Origin: UBA2108 sp963925495
GTDB lineage: Bacteria; Bacteroidota; Bacteroidia; Flavobacteriales_G; Salibacteraceae
Assembly (NCBI GenBank): GCA_963925495.1
Contig: CAWUST010000016.1
Coordinates: 16,408-80,407 of the forward strand
Direction of reading: 5' to 3'
Length of the DNA: 64,000 nt
Shown: one piece after another, positions 26,819-33,367 of the stretch
Numbering within the stretch: the first letter of the stretch is position 1
How the letters are laid out: every line of letters begins with the position of its first letter
Position numbers and translations under genes: made by a program
Notes under the pieces: generated by a model
Seen by the model: only the letters and a program-made list of their open reading frames with translations
Databases searched by the model: none
Told to the model about the DNA's origin: nothing

Positions 26819-27157
26819 CTATTTTTTTAAGAGGTCATCAATTTTATCCGCATAATCTAAACTATCGTCAATAAAAAAAGCCAAATTGGGTACAATTCTA
26901 ACTTGTTTTCCGATTTTTTTTCCCAAAATTCCTCTAATTGAACTAGAATGAGTTTTTATTTTCTCCAAGGCCTCTTCTGTCTTCCCTCCAGGAAAAATAC
27001 TAAGGTAAATTCTTGCAAAAGAAAGATCAGGACTTATTCTAATAATAGTAACAGTTACCATTTCAGTTACCCCAAAATCTCTAGAATGCTTTTGGAATAG
27101 CACACTCAAATCACGTTTTAGTAAGCTTTCTACTTTATTTTGCCTTAATGTACTCAT
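26819..27157 (-). CDS. rbfA: 30S ribosome-binding factor A
   Basis: RbfA helps mature the 16S 5' end and the 30S subunit. At 112 residues it has the KH-like pattern of the family: MSTLRQNKVESLLKRDLSVLFQ, then VTVTIIRISPDLSFARIYLSIFP, and RIVPNLAFFIDDSLDYADKIDDLL near the C-terminus. The minus-strand box TACTTTTG ends only 4 bases before the ATG, which implies a very short or absent leader. Confidence 0.92.
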   Translation of the reverse strand: MSTLRQNKVESLLKRDLSVLFQKHSRDFGVTEMVTVTIIRISPDLSFARIYLSIFPGGKTEEALEKIKTHSSSIRGILGKKIGKQVRIVPNLAFFIDDSLDYADKIDDLLKK

Positions 27158-27161
27158 AAAG

Positions 27162-27169
27162 CAAAAGTA
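27162..27169 (-). promoter_or_regulatory. -7 promoter box abutting rbfA
   Basis: Minus-strand TACTTTTG matches TAnnTTTG exactly and is followed by four bases and then the ATG. No clear TTTG lies at -33; the bases there read roughly TTTT. Confidence 0.45.
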
Positions 27170-27249
27170 CTTAATAACCTCTATTCGGAAAATTAACTAG
27201 ATTTTTATTCTATTATTTATGAGTAGTAGCCATACGAATTAAATGAGAT

Positions 27250-27257
27250 TATATTTG
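27250..27257 (+). promoter_or_regulatory. -7 promoter box abutting the exporter gene
   Basis: TATATTTG is an exact TAnnTTTG match followed by four bases and the GTG start at 27262, mirroring the rbfA arrangement on the other strand. No -33 match was found. Confidence 0.45.
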
Positions 27258-27261
27258 CCCC

Positions 27262-29109
27262 GTGAAAAATCTCCTTAAAATCTTGGGCTTTGCGAGGCCT
27301 TACAAGGGTTATGTGTTTCTTAATATACTGTTCAATTTATTGGCGGTTATATTTTCTTTATTCTCCATAACCATGCTTATACCTTTTTTAGATTTAATAT
27401 TTCTAAAAAAAGGATCTGAATATGCAGCCTACTATGAAGGAGGTGCGCAAGCTATTGCATTTTCAACTGAAAGCTTAATTGGTAATTTTAACTATCACCT
27501 TTCAGCTTTTATTATAGAAGCTAAAAATATTCAGGAAGGTAAATTTGAAGCTCTAGTTTTTTTATGCATAATAATTGGAATTCTCTTTTTCTTTAAAAAT
27601 CTATTTGGCTATTTGGCTCTTTATTCAATGGCTAAAGTTAGAAATGGCGTTTTGAAAGAGCTTAGAGAAAATACTTTTAGGAAAATATTGTATTTGCCCC
27701 TTTCGTACTACAGTGAAGAAAAAAAAGGAGATATTATCTCTAAACTAAGTAATGATGTTTTAGAGATAGAATGGTCTGTTTTACTTGGAATTGAATTGAT
27801 ATTTAGAGATCCTTTAAATATTATTTTACTACTAACGGCAATGGTGTATATGAGCCCGCAACTTACGGTATTTGTGTTTGTACTTTTGCCTATTACAGGA
27901 ATTGTAATTGGTAAAGTTGGACATAGTCTTAGAGAAACTTCAGAAAAAGGCCAGGCAATGTCTGGTGTAATTATGTCAATTCTAGAAGAAACTCTTTCAG
28001 GCCTGCGCATAATTAAAGCTTTTAATGCCGAGAAAAAAACTTTTGGAAAATACCATAAACACAATACAGATTATTTTAACCTAATGGTAAAAGTATATCG
28101 TAAACGAGATTTAGCTTCACCATTGAGTGAGTTTTTAGGGATAATTATACTCATTATTATACTGTGGTTTGGAGGGAAAATAGTGCTAGAGGGAGATATG
28201 AGCGCTTCTGTGTTCATTACATTTGTTCTTGTTTTTTCTCAAATTATAGCTCCTGCAAAAAGCCTTTCTAAAGCATGGTATAACGTACAAAGAGGTGCCG
28301 CTAGCGCAGACAGGTTGGGCGAAATTATAAATGCCCCTGTTAAGATTAAAGACGCAGATAATGCTGAAAACGCTAAGCCGTTTAGTAGGGCCATTAGCAT
28401 AAAAGATGTTTGGTTCAAATACGACAAAGATTTCGTTCTTAAAGGAATAAACTTAGAAATAAAAAAAGGGGAAACTATTGCTTTGGTCGGTGCAAGTGGT
28501 GGTGGCAAATCTACATTGACTGATCTTCTTCCTCGATTTCATGATACGGCAAAAGGCGAAATACTAATCGATGGTAAATCCATAAAAAACCTCACAATTA
28601 ATAGTGTGCGAGATCAACTGGGTGTCGTAACTCAACAATCCATATTGTTTAACGATAGTATTTTTAATAACATTGCATTCGGAGTTGAAAATGCTACTCA
28701 AGCAGATGTAGAAAACGCCGCTAGGATTGCTAACGCACATGATTTTATATCCGCTTTTCCTGATGGATATAATTCAAATATAGGCGATGGGGGAAGTAAA
28801 TTATCAGGAGGCCAAAAACAACGAATTAGTATTGCTCGGGCAGTGTTGAAGAATCCTCCAATATTAATATTAGACGAAGCAACTTCTGCGTTAGATACTG
28901 AATCCGAGAGACTAGTTCAAGACGCACTGAACAACTTAATGAAAAATAGAACCTCTTTAGTAGTTGCCCATAGACTTAGCACAATAATAAACGCTACTAA
29001 AATAGTCGTAATTGAAAATGGAGAAATAATAGAGATGGGCACGCACGCAGATTTAATCGAACAAAAGGGGAATTACTATAGACTATCCCAACTACAAAGT
29101 TTCAAATAA
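27262..29109 (+). CDS. ABC exporter, MsbA-type (membrane domain fused to ATPase)
   Basis: The 615-residue half-transporter has six membrane segments in the first 340 residues and an ATPase domain from about 375. The ATPase motifs are complete: Walker A GASGGGKST (about 408), Q-loop VVTQQSILFND, signature LSGGQKQR, Walker B ILILDEATSALD and H-loop VAHRLST. It probably acts as a homodimer; MsbA-like lipid flipping is the usual role of this subgroup, but the substrate cannot be read from sequence. The GTG start is preferred because the following residues (KNLLKILGFARPYKGYVFLNI) match the conserved beginning of Bacteroidota homologues. Confidence 0.88.
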   Translation: MKNLLKILGFARPYKGYVFLNILFNLLAVIFSLFSITMLIPFLDLIFLKKGSEYAAYYEGGAQAIAFSTESLIGNFNYHLSAFIIEAKNIQEGKFEALVFLCIIIGILFFFKNLFGYLALYSMAKVRNGVLKELRENTFRKILYLPLSYYSEEKKGDIISKLSNDVLEIEWSVLLGIELIFRDPLNIILLLTAMVYMSPQLTVFVFVLLPITGIVIGKVGHSLRETSEKGQAMSGVIMSILEETLSGLRIIKAFNAEKKTFGKYHKHNTDYFNLMVKVYRKRDLASPLSEFLGIIILIIILWFGGKIVLEGDMSASVFITFVLVFSQIIAPAKSLSKAWYNVQRGAASADRLGEIINAPVKIKDADNAENAKPFSRAISIKDVWFKYDKDFVLKGINLEIKKGETIALVGASGGGKSTLTDLLPRFHDTAKGEILIDGKSIKNLTINSVRDQLGVVTQQSILFNDSIFNNIAFGVENATQADVENAARIANAHDFISAFPDGYNSNIGDGGSKLSGGQKQRISIARAVLKNPPILILDEATSALDTESERLVQDALNNLMKNRTSLVVAHRLSTIINATKIVVIENGEIIEMGTHADLIEQKGNYYRLSQLQSFK

Positions 29110-29133
29110 CGTTAAAACAATAAAGAATTAGAT

Positions 29134-30636
29134 ATGAAAATAATTTACACACTAACTTTAATAATGGCAAGCCTTGCCGGCATGTCACAAATAACAATTG
29201 ATAGTTCCGATTTTGCAATTGTTGGGGATACTTTTACCATTGTTGTTGGGAAAAACCCTGCAAATATTGATGTAAAAGGGGGGGCTAACTCAACTTGGGA
29301 CTTTTCAAAATTAACAGTTGATTCATTAGCTGGAGCTAAAGTTCGAGGAATTGACAGATCCAAATATCTCATAGACAGCCAGTTTCCAAGTGCAGACATG
29401 AAAATTACTAGTAACTCATTTGGCGAATCCTATATTATTAAAACAAAAGATTCACTTCTGCTTGACGGTGTAGCCAATTTAGAGCTGGTAAGAGGAAACC
29501 AAGGTTTTACATTTAATTTTACACCTAACATTAAAATAATGAACTTCCCATTGGATTATAATGACGTGGCTAGTTCAATAACGATAATTGATACTATTGT
29601 CGATACTACAATTACTGCTTTAAGTTTTGATAAAATTAGAATCCATGTAGAGTTTTCTTTCAATTCGAAAGTTGAAGGATATGGAAAACTAATTACTTCA
29701 CAAGATACTTTAGGTGTATTGAAATTGTATTCTGAAGAAGGAAGAAGTTTTAAAATTTATGGACACCATACTATCGGTGGCTGGTTAAGCACTCCTTTCA
29801 TTACTCAGAATGATACTCTTCATAATTATCGTTGGTTTGCAAAAACTCAAGGATATCAGGTCGCTGCGGCAACAGCCGATGAAAAGGATGGAACTACTGA
29901 ATTGGCTTCTTATATGCTTAACACTAAAAAAATATTTGCTTACATTTCAAATTCTAATAACCCTACATGTTATGGGAAGTCTAATGGTAAAGCTACTATA
30001 ACCGCAGCTGGTGGTTCAGGTAATTATTCTTTCAAATGGAGTAATGGAAGTGGGTTGGGTACTTTATCAAATTTAATGGCAGGTAACCACAAAATAACCA
30101 TAACCGATGTTATTTCAAGTAAAACTTTTGTTTCAAATGTTAATTTGACAGATCCAGACTCTTTAAGTACTCTTTTAGTTTCTAAGAAAGACGAAGGAGC
30201 ACTATCAAATACCGGGGAAATTGAAATAACAGTAACGGGCGGAACTCCTCCATATACATATTCGTGGGATAAAAGCAGCTCTAATAGTACGCTTGCTAGC
30301 GATTTAGCTGGTGGAAATCATAAAATTTCGGTAACGGATAAAAACGGGTGTAAAAAAGATACTGTAGTTTCTATTGGATCAACACTTGGTCTTGAAAATA
30401 ATTCTCAATCAGAATTAAGGATTTATCCAAATCCGGTAAAAAATAATTTAACTCTTGTTGGTATTAAAGTAAACTCTAGAATTGTAGTTCTGGACTTAAC
30501 TGGAAAGGTTGTTTTTTCAAAAAATATCGATTCTAATAATGCTCAACTTGACATGAGTTCACTTTTGAAAGGGTTGTATTTAATTCAAATAATCCAAGGA
30601 CAAAATGTTAGTTCATTTCGAATGGTGAAGAACTAG
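29134..30636 (+). CDS. Secreted protein with two SprB-type repeats and type A T9SS sorting domain
   Basis: A signal peptide (about residues 1-18) is followed by about 250 residues resembling the N-terminal part of the cargo protein at 774-2072 (DSSDFAIVGDTF, KGGANSTWDFSKL). Then come two SprB-type repeats, NPTCYGKSNGKATITAAGGSGNYSFKW and a second with GGTPPYTYSWDKSS. The last 75 residues form a type A sorting domain (LRIYPNPVKNNL, VVLDLTGKVVF, LLKGLYLIQI). SprB repeats are usually paired with type B sorting domains, so this combination is a hybrid. It starts 24 bases after the ABC exporter gene and may be read from the same transcript. Its role is unknown beyond being surface or secreted. Confidence 0.75.
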   Translation: MKIIYTLTLIMASLAGMSQITIDSSDFAIVGDTFTIVVGKNPANIDVKGGANSTWDFSKLTVDSLAGAKVRGIDRSKYLIDSQFPSADMKITSNSFGESYIIKTKDSLLLDGVANLELVRGNQGFTFNFTPNIKIMNFPLDYNDVASSITIIDTIVDTTITALSFDKIRIHVEFSFNSKVEGYGKLITSQDTLGVLKLYSEEGRSFKIYGHHTIGGWLSTPFITQNDTLHNYRWFAKTQGYQVAAATADEKDGTTELASYMLNTKKIFAYISNSNNPTCYGKSNGKATITAAGGSGNYSFKWSNGSGLGTLSNLMAGNHKITITDVISSKTFVSNVNLTDPDSLSTLLVSKKDEGALSNTGEIEITVTGGTPPYTYSWDKSSSNSTLASDLAGGNHKISVTDKNGCKKDTVVSIGSTLGLENNSQSELRIYPNPVKNNLTLVGIKVNSRIVVLDLTGKVVFSKNIDSNNAQLDMSSLLKGLYLIQIIQGQNVSSFRMVKN

Positions 30637-30645
30637 AGGCTTTTT

Positions 30646-31116
30646 TTATTTCTTTATTTCATCCAAAATTACACCTACTTCCATCGCAAAATTCAATGGG
30701 TCATCGGGCATGTTATGCTCAATTACATAAATATAAGTTCCTTTTTCGCTATATGTTTTATTGGATTCGATAACATGCTCACTATCCCATATATCATAAC
30801 CTGGCTCGCCTAAATAGGCTCCATTATCGTCTCTAATTTTCAATTCGTGGTTAGTCGTTGTTTTTTTTTCTGAGGGACTTATTTCGGTTACAGTAACCCT
30901 TGCAATTTGATATTGATATCCATTAGCATATCTAAAAGACAAAGCCAAATTATATGCTGTTGAATTATTTTCAATTGGAATTTCAAATTCCCTTTTGTCT
31001 ACTTTTAACCATTCTAAATTAGGAGACAAATCTTTGTGTTTGACAAAGACACGGCCTTGAGGTTGACACGAGGATAATATTAATAATGTAATCGTAATTA
31101 ATACCGAATTTTTCAT
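30646..31116 (-). CDS. gldH: GldH-like gliding motility lipoprotein
   Basis: The 156-residue protein has a lipoprotein signal ending LILSSC (Cys17). The remainder fits GldH: WLKVDKREFEIPIENNSTAYNLALSFRY near the start, the RDDNGAYLGEPGYDIWDSE segment in the middle, and YVIEHNMPDDPLNFAMEVGVILD at the end. GldH is an outer-membrane-associated lipoprotein required for gliding in F. johnsoniae and is part of the gliding/T9SS gene set. The assignment rests on remembered patterns, so GldH-like is the safe name. The gene is preceded by a long non-coding leader with two structured elements and faces the end of the type A cargo gene with 9 bases between. Confidence 0.65.
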   Translation of the reverse strand: MKNSVLITITLLILSSCQPQGRVFVKHKDLSPNLEWLKVDKREFEIPIENNSTAYNLALSFRYANGYQYQIARVTVTEISPSEKKTTTNHELKIRDDNGAYLGEPGYDIWDSEHVIESNKTYSEKGTYIYVIEHNMPDDPLNFAMEVGVILDEIKK

Positions 31117-31166
31117 AATGTTTCCTGTTTTATAATGTATTGCAATTTATTCAATAATATTCTATT

Positions 31167-31180
31167 AACTCAATTGAGTT
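31167..31180. promoter_or_regulatory. Perfect 14-bp palindrome in the gldH leader
   Basis: AACTCAATTGAGTT is a perfect inverted repeat about 50 bases upstream of the gldH-like start. It could be an operator for a dimeric regulator, or chance in AT-rich DNA. Confidence 0.3.
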
Positions 31181-31251
31181 GAACTTTATTATTCAGAACA
31201 AAATAGGAAGAAAGAAAAGAGGGAGATTTTTGAAAATGTTAGACTGACAAT

Positions 31252-31308
31252 GGGACCTGAGGTTCCTCACGCTTGTGCAAGCACAAACCCTATACGTGAG
31301 GAGGTCCC
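31252..31308 (-). ncRNA. Structured leader element A (stem-loop with apical ATAGGGT on the minus strand)
   Basis: Plus-strand coordinates: outer stem GGGACCT 31252-31258 with AGGTCCC 31302-31308; a one-sided bulge 31259-31264; inner stem CCTCACG 31265-31271 with CGTGAGG 31295-31301; a small hairpin TTGTG/CACAA (31273-31286); and ACCCTAT at 31287-31293, unpaired. The outer and inner stems stack directly on the 3' side. On the minus strand, the likely transcribed one, the free loop reads ATAGGGT, the exact complement of the loop in element B. This is the gldH-proximal element. Confidence 0.7.
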
Positions 31309-31411
31309 AACCAACCAATCTTAAATATTATAAACTCTAATTTACACTTTAGTAGGACCTTGAGTCCACTCCACAATAGGGTATGCGAGAGTGGAGGTCC
31401 CAACCAACCAA
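31300..31411. repeat. Pair of identical 19-bp direct repeats
   Basis: GGAGGTCCCAACCAACCAA occurs at 31300-31318 and 31393-31411, 93 bases apart. Each copy includes one strand of the outer stem of a structured element and its flank. The identity suggests the two elements arose by duplication. Confidence 0.85.
31355..31400 (-). ncRNA. Structured leader element B (stem-loop with apical ACCCTAT on the minus strand)
   Basis: Outer stem GGACCT 31355-31360 with AGGTCC 31395-31400; bulge 31361-31365; inner stem CCACTC 31366-31371 with GAGTGG 31389-31394; loop 31372-31388 containing ATAGGGT at 31376-31382 (plus strand). Against element A the inner stem changes CCTCAC to CCACTC, and the opposite strand changes with it, so two base pairs are swapped T:A/A:T with pairing kept. 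This is internal covariation in favour of a real RNA fold. Confidence 0.7.
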
Positions 31412-31479
31412 CCGTATAAACCGAGGTTTAAATCTTTTTAATTTTTAGCCTTATTAGCGGCTATCAAGGAACGAGACTG

Positions 31480-31510
31480 CAAATGTACATAAAACTCAAC
31501 TTATCACAAT
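31480..31510 (-). promoter_or_regulatory. Near-consensus promoter driving the structured leader and gldH
   Basis: Minus strand: ATTG (31507-31510), 19 bases, then TACATTTG (31480-31487). This differs from TTTG-N19-TAnnTTTG by one base. Transcription would begin near 31474, giving about 357 bases before the gldH-like ATG. The -33 element touches the stop codon of the HPt gene. Confidence 0.6.
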
Positions 31511-31866
31511 CACTTTTTTTTAATCTTTTTTAATTCTAAATTTATCTCATCAAACACCTCATAAAGTTTTGATTTTAAGGTAGATACTAACAAAGGTATT
31601 TTTTCTAAATTTATTTCTTTTTCCGAAAATTCATTTAAATCTAATATTTCTTGTTTTACAGAGTCTATTTTGAAGAGCAATACAGATGGCTTTATTTTGT
31701 GCGCATTAAATTTTAAGGTTTTCCAATCCTTATTTTCACAAGCGTCATTCAACAATACTAGATACTCTTGGTTATTCGACAAAAAGGTTACCAGCATTTC
31801 TTGAACAAACTCTTCATCGTTTCCACTCATTTTCCTTAACTCGGTAAGGTCGTAAATCGCCCCCAT
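31510..31866 (-). CDS. Histidine phosphotransfer (HPt) domain protein
   Basis: The 118-residue protein is a single HPt domain. The phosphorylatable histidine is His56 in KFNAHKIKPS, set in the usual helix with a preceding acidic segment. HPt proteins relay phosphate between a hybrid histidine kinase and a response regulator. The gene starts 3 bases after the stop of the sigma-54 activator gene, whose receiver domain is the obvious partner. No kinase gene is in the window. The terminal KKIKKK tail is basic. Confidence 0.85.
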   Translation of the reverse strand: MGAIYDLTELRKMSGNDEEFVQEMLVTFLSNNQEYLVLLNDACENKDWKTLKFNAHKIKPSVLLFKIDSVKQEILDLNEFSEKEINLEKIPLLVSTLKSKLYEVFDEINLELKKIKKK

Positions 31867-31869
31867 ATT

Positions 31870-33213
31870 CTAACTGCTTTTAAGCTCTTCTTCTTTTAAC
31901 ATTCTGTAAATTGTGGATTTTCCAACATCTAACTTTTTTGCTACTGACAATACATTGTTATCATATTTTTCTAGATAGTGTTTTACAATGTTCTTTACAT
32001 AATCTTTCATTTTCATTTCTTTCAATAAAAATTCAGGTATGTTCCTTGTTGAAGATAAAGTAATATCGTCAGCGTCAATCTCATTTCCATTAGCCATAAC
32101 CACCGACAACTCCATAACGGCTTTTAATTCTCTAACATTTCCGGGCCATGAATAATTCATTAATTTGTCTCGTGCATTATTACTAATGCCTTTACGGTCT
32201 TGTTGGTTTTCTTGACAAAAAGAATCAATAAAAAATTTTGCTAGAATCAATATGTCCTTTCCCCTTTCTCTTAGGGCTGGGAGGTTAATTGGCAACCCTA
32301 GAATTCTATAGTATAAATCTTCTCTGAAATTTCCTTTTCTAACTTCCTCTGCTAAATTTTTATGAGTCGCAATCATTAATCTGAAATTTAGCTTAATCTT
32401 TTGATTCCCCCCAATTCTTTCAATTTCTTTCTCTTGTAAAGCTCTTAATATTTTTGACTGAATATTCATATTCAATTCTGCTATTTCATCTAAAAAAAGC
32501 GTGCCATTGTTAGCTTCCTCAAATTTACCAATTCTTCTTGCGCTAGCTCCAGTAAATGCACCCTTTTCGTGTCCAAACAACTCACTTTCTATTAAATCTG
32601 TGGGAATAGCCGCCATATTTACACTTACTAATGGCTTCTTTTTAAAATTGGAATTATAATGGACGGCCTTCGCAACAAGTTCCTTTCCGGTGCCGGTTTC
32701 CCCATTAATTGAAACCGTAATATTTGTATCTGCAGCTTTCCGCATCAGATTAAATATAAGGCTCATTGCCTGACTGTTGCCCTTTATTATAGAATGGAAG
32801 TCATATTTACTTTTTACCTCCTCTCGCAATGTCTTCAGTTCATGAATCAATGATTGGTTCTCTTTTAAATGTTTAAGTGTATTTAGGAGCCTATTTCTAG
32901 TTTCTTCATTTTTTTCAATATAATCATAAACACCATTTCTCAAAAGCTTTACTGCAGTTGATATTTCATCTTGAGCAGAAACAGCAACTATACGTACTGT
33001 CTGATTTATTTCTCGAATCTTTGTTATTAATACCTCGCACGACATATCCGGAAGAGAATAGTCCAAAGAAATAACTTGATCATTTGGTTGAAGTTTTTTT
33101 AGTAACTCCCCTGCTGTTTTATAAATAACTGCTTCATAATCTGGATTTAGCTCCACATTGTATTTTAAATATTTTGCATAAACAGGGTCGTCTTCTACAA
33201 TTAACACTTTCAT
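31870..33213 (-). CDS. Sigma-54-dependent response regulator (NtrC family)
   Basis: Three domains are clear in 447 residues. A receiver domain (1-115) has the acidic pocket EDD (7-9), phosphoacceptor Asp51 and the usual Lys later. The AAA+ domain (about 140-375) has Walker A GETGTGKE, the sigma-54 contact loop GAFTGA, Walker B GTLFLDEIAELN and the R-finger region. A Fis-type helix-turn-helix ends the protein (NNVLSVAKKLDVGKSTIYRML). It would hydrolyse ATP to open sigma-54 promoters once phosphorylated through the HPt protein encoded 3 bases downstream. It lies divergent from a giant surface-protein gene and upstream of the gldH-like gene, so surface or motility control is a reasonable guess, not shown. 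Confidence 0.9.
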   Translation of the reverse strand: MKVLIVEDDPVYAKYLKYNVELNPDYEAVIYKTAGELLKKLQPNDQVISLDYSLPDMSCEVLITKIREINQTVRIVAVSAQDEISTAVKLLRNGVYDYIEKNEETRNRLLNTLKHLKENQSLIHELKTLREEVKSKYDFHSIIKGNSQAMSLIFNLMRKAADTNITVSINGETGTGKELVAKAVHYNSNFKKKPLVSVNMAAIPTDLIESELFGHEKGAFTGASARRIGKFEEANNGTLFLDEIAELNMNIQSKILRALQEKEIERIGGNQKIKLNFRLMIATHKNLAEEVRKGNFREDLYYRILGLPINLPALRERGKDILILAKFFIDSFCQENQQDRKGISNNARDKLMNYSWPGNVRELKAVMELSVVMANGNEIDADDITLSSTRNIPEFLLKEMKMKDYVKNIVKHYLEKYDNNVLSVAKKLDVGKSTIYRMLKEEELKSS

Positions 33214-33341
33214 TTTTATGTCTAGTTTCAGGAATAATTCCCAAATATAGAAAGTTTCTCGATTTGAACAAGATCAAGCTTTCTTTAAAATACCGCTAGG
33301 TAAATTAACATACTATTAAATTCAACAAACCCTTTAATAAA

Positions 33342-33349
33342 TATCTTTG
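33342..33349 (+). promoter_or_regulatory. -7 promoter box for the 890-residue surface protein
   Basis: TATCTTTG matches TAnnTTTG and ends 18 bases before the GTG start at 33368. No TTTG at -33 spacing. Confidence 0.4.
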
Positions 33350-33367
33350 TTTTTTCTGTAAATAACT

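Noticed and set aside
31168..31260. Intrinsic terminator after the structured leader elements, which would make them a riboswitch-like attenuator
   Set aside because: No stem followed by a T run was found between element A and the gldH start on the minus strand.
31300..31413. AACCAACCAACC flanks as a CRISPR, telomere-like or G-quadruplex repeat
   Set aside because: There are only two copies, no spacers of uniform length, and the G-rich strand has just three short G runs per copy. The stem-loop reading explains the segment better.
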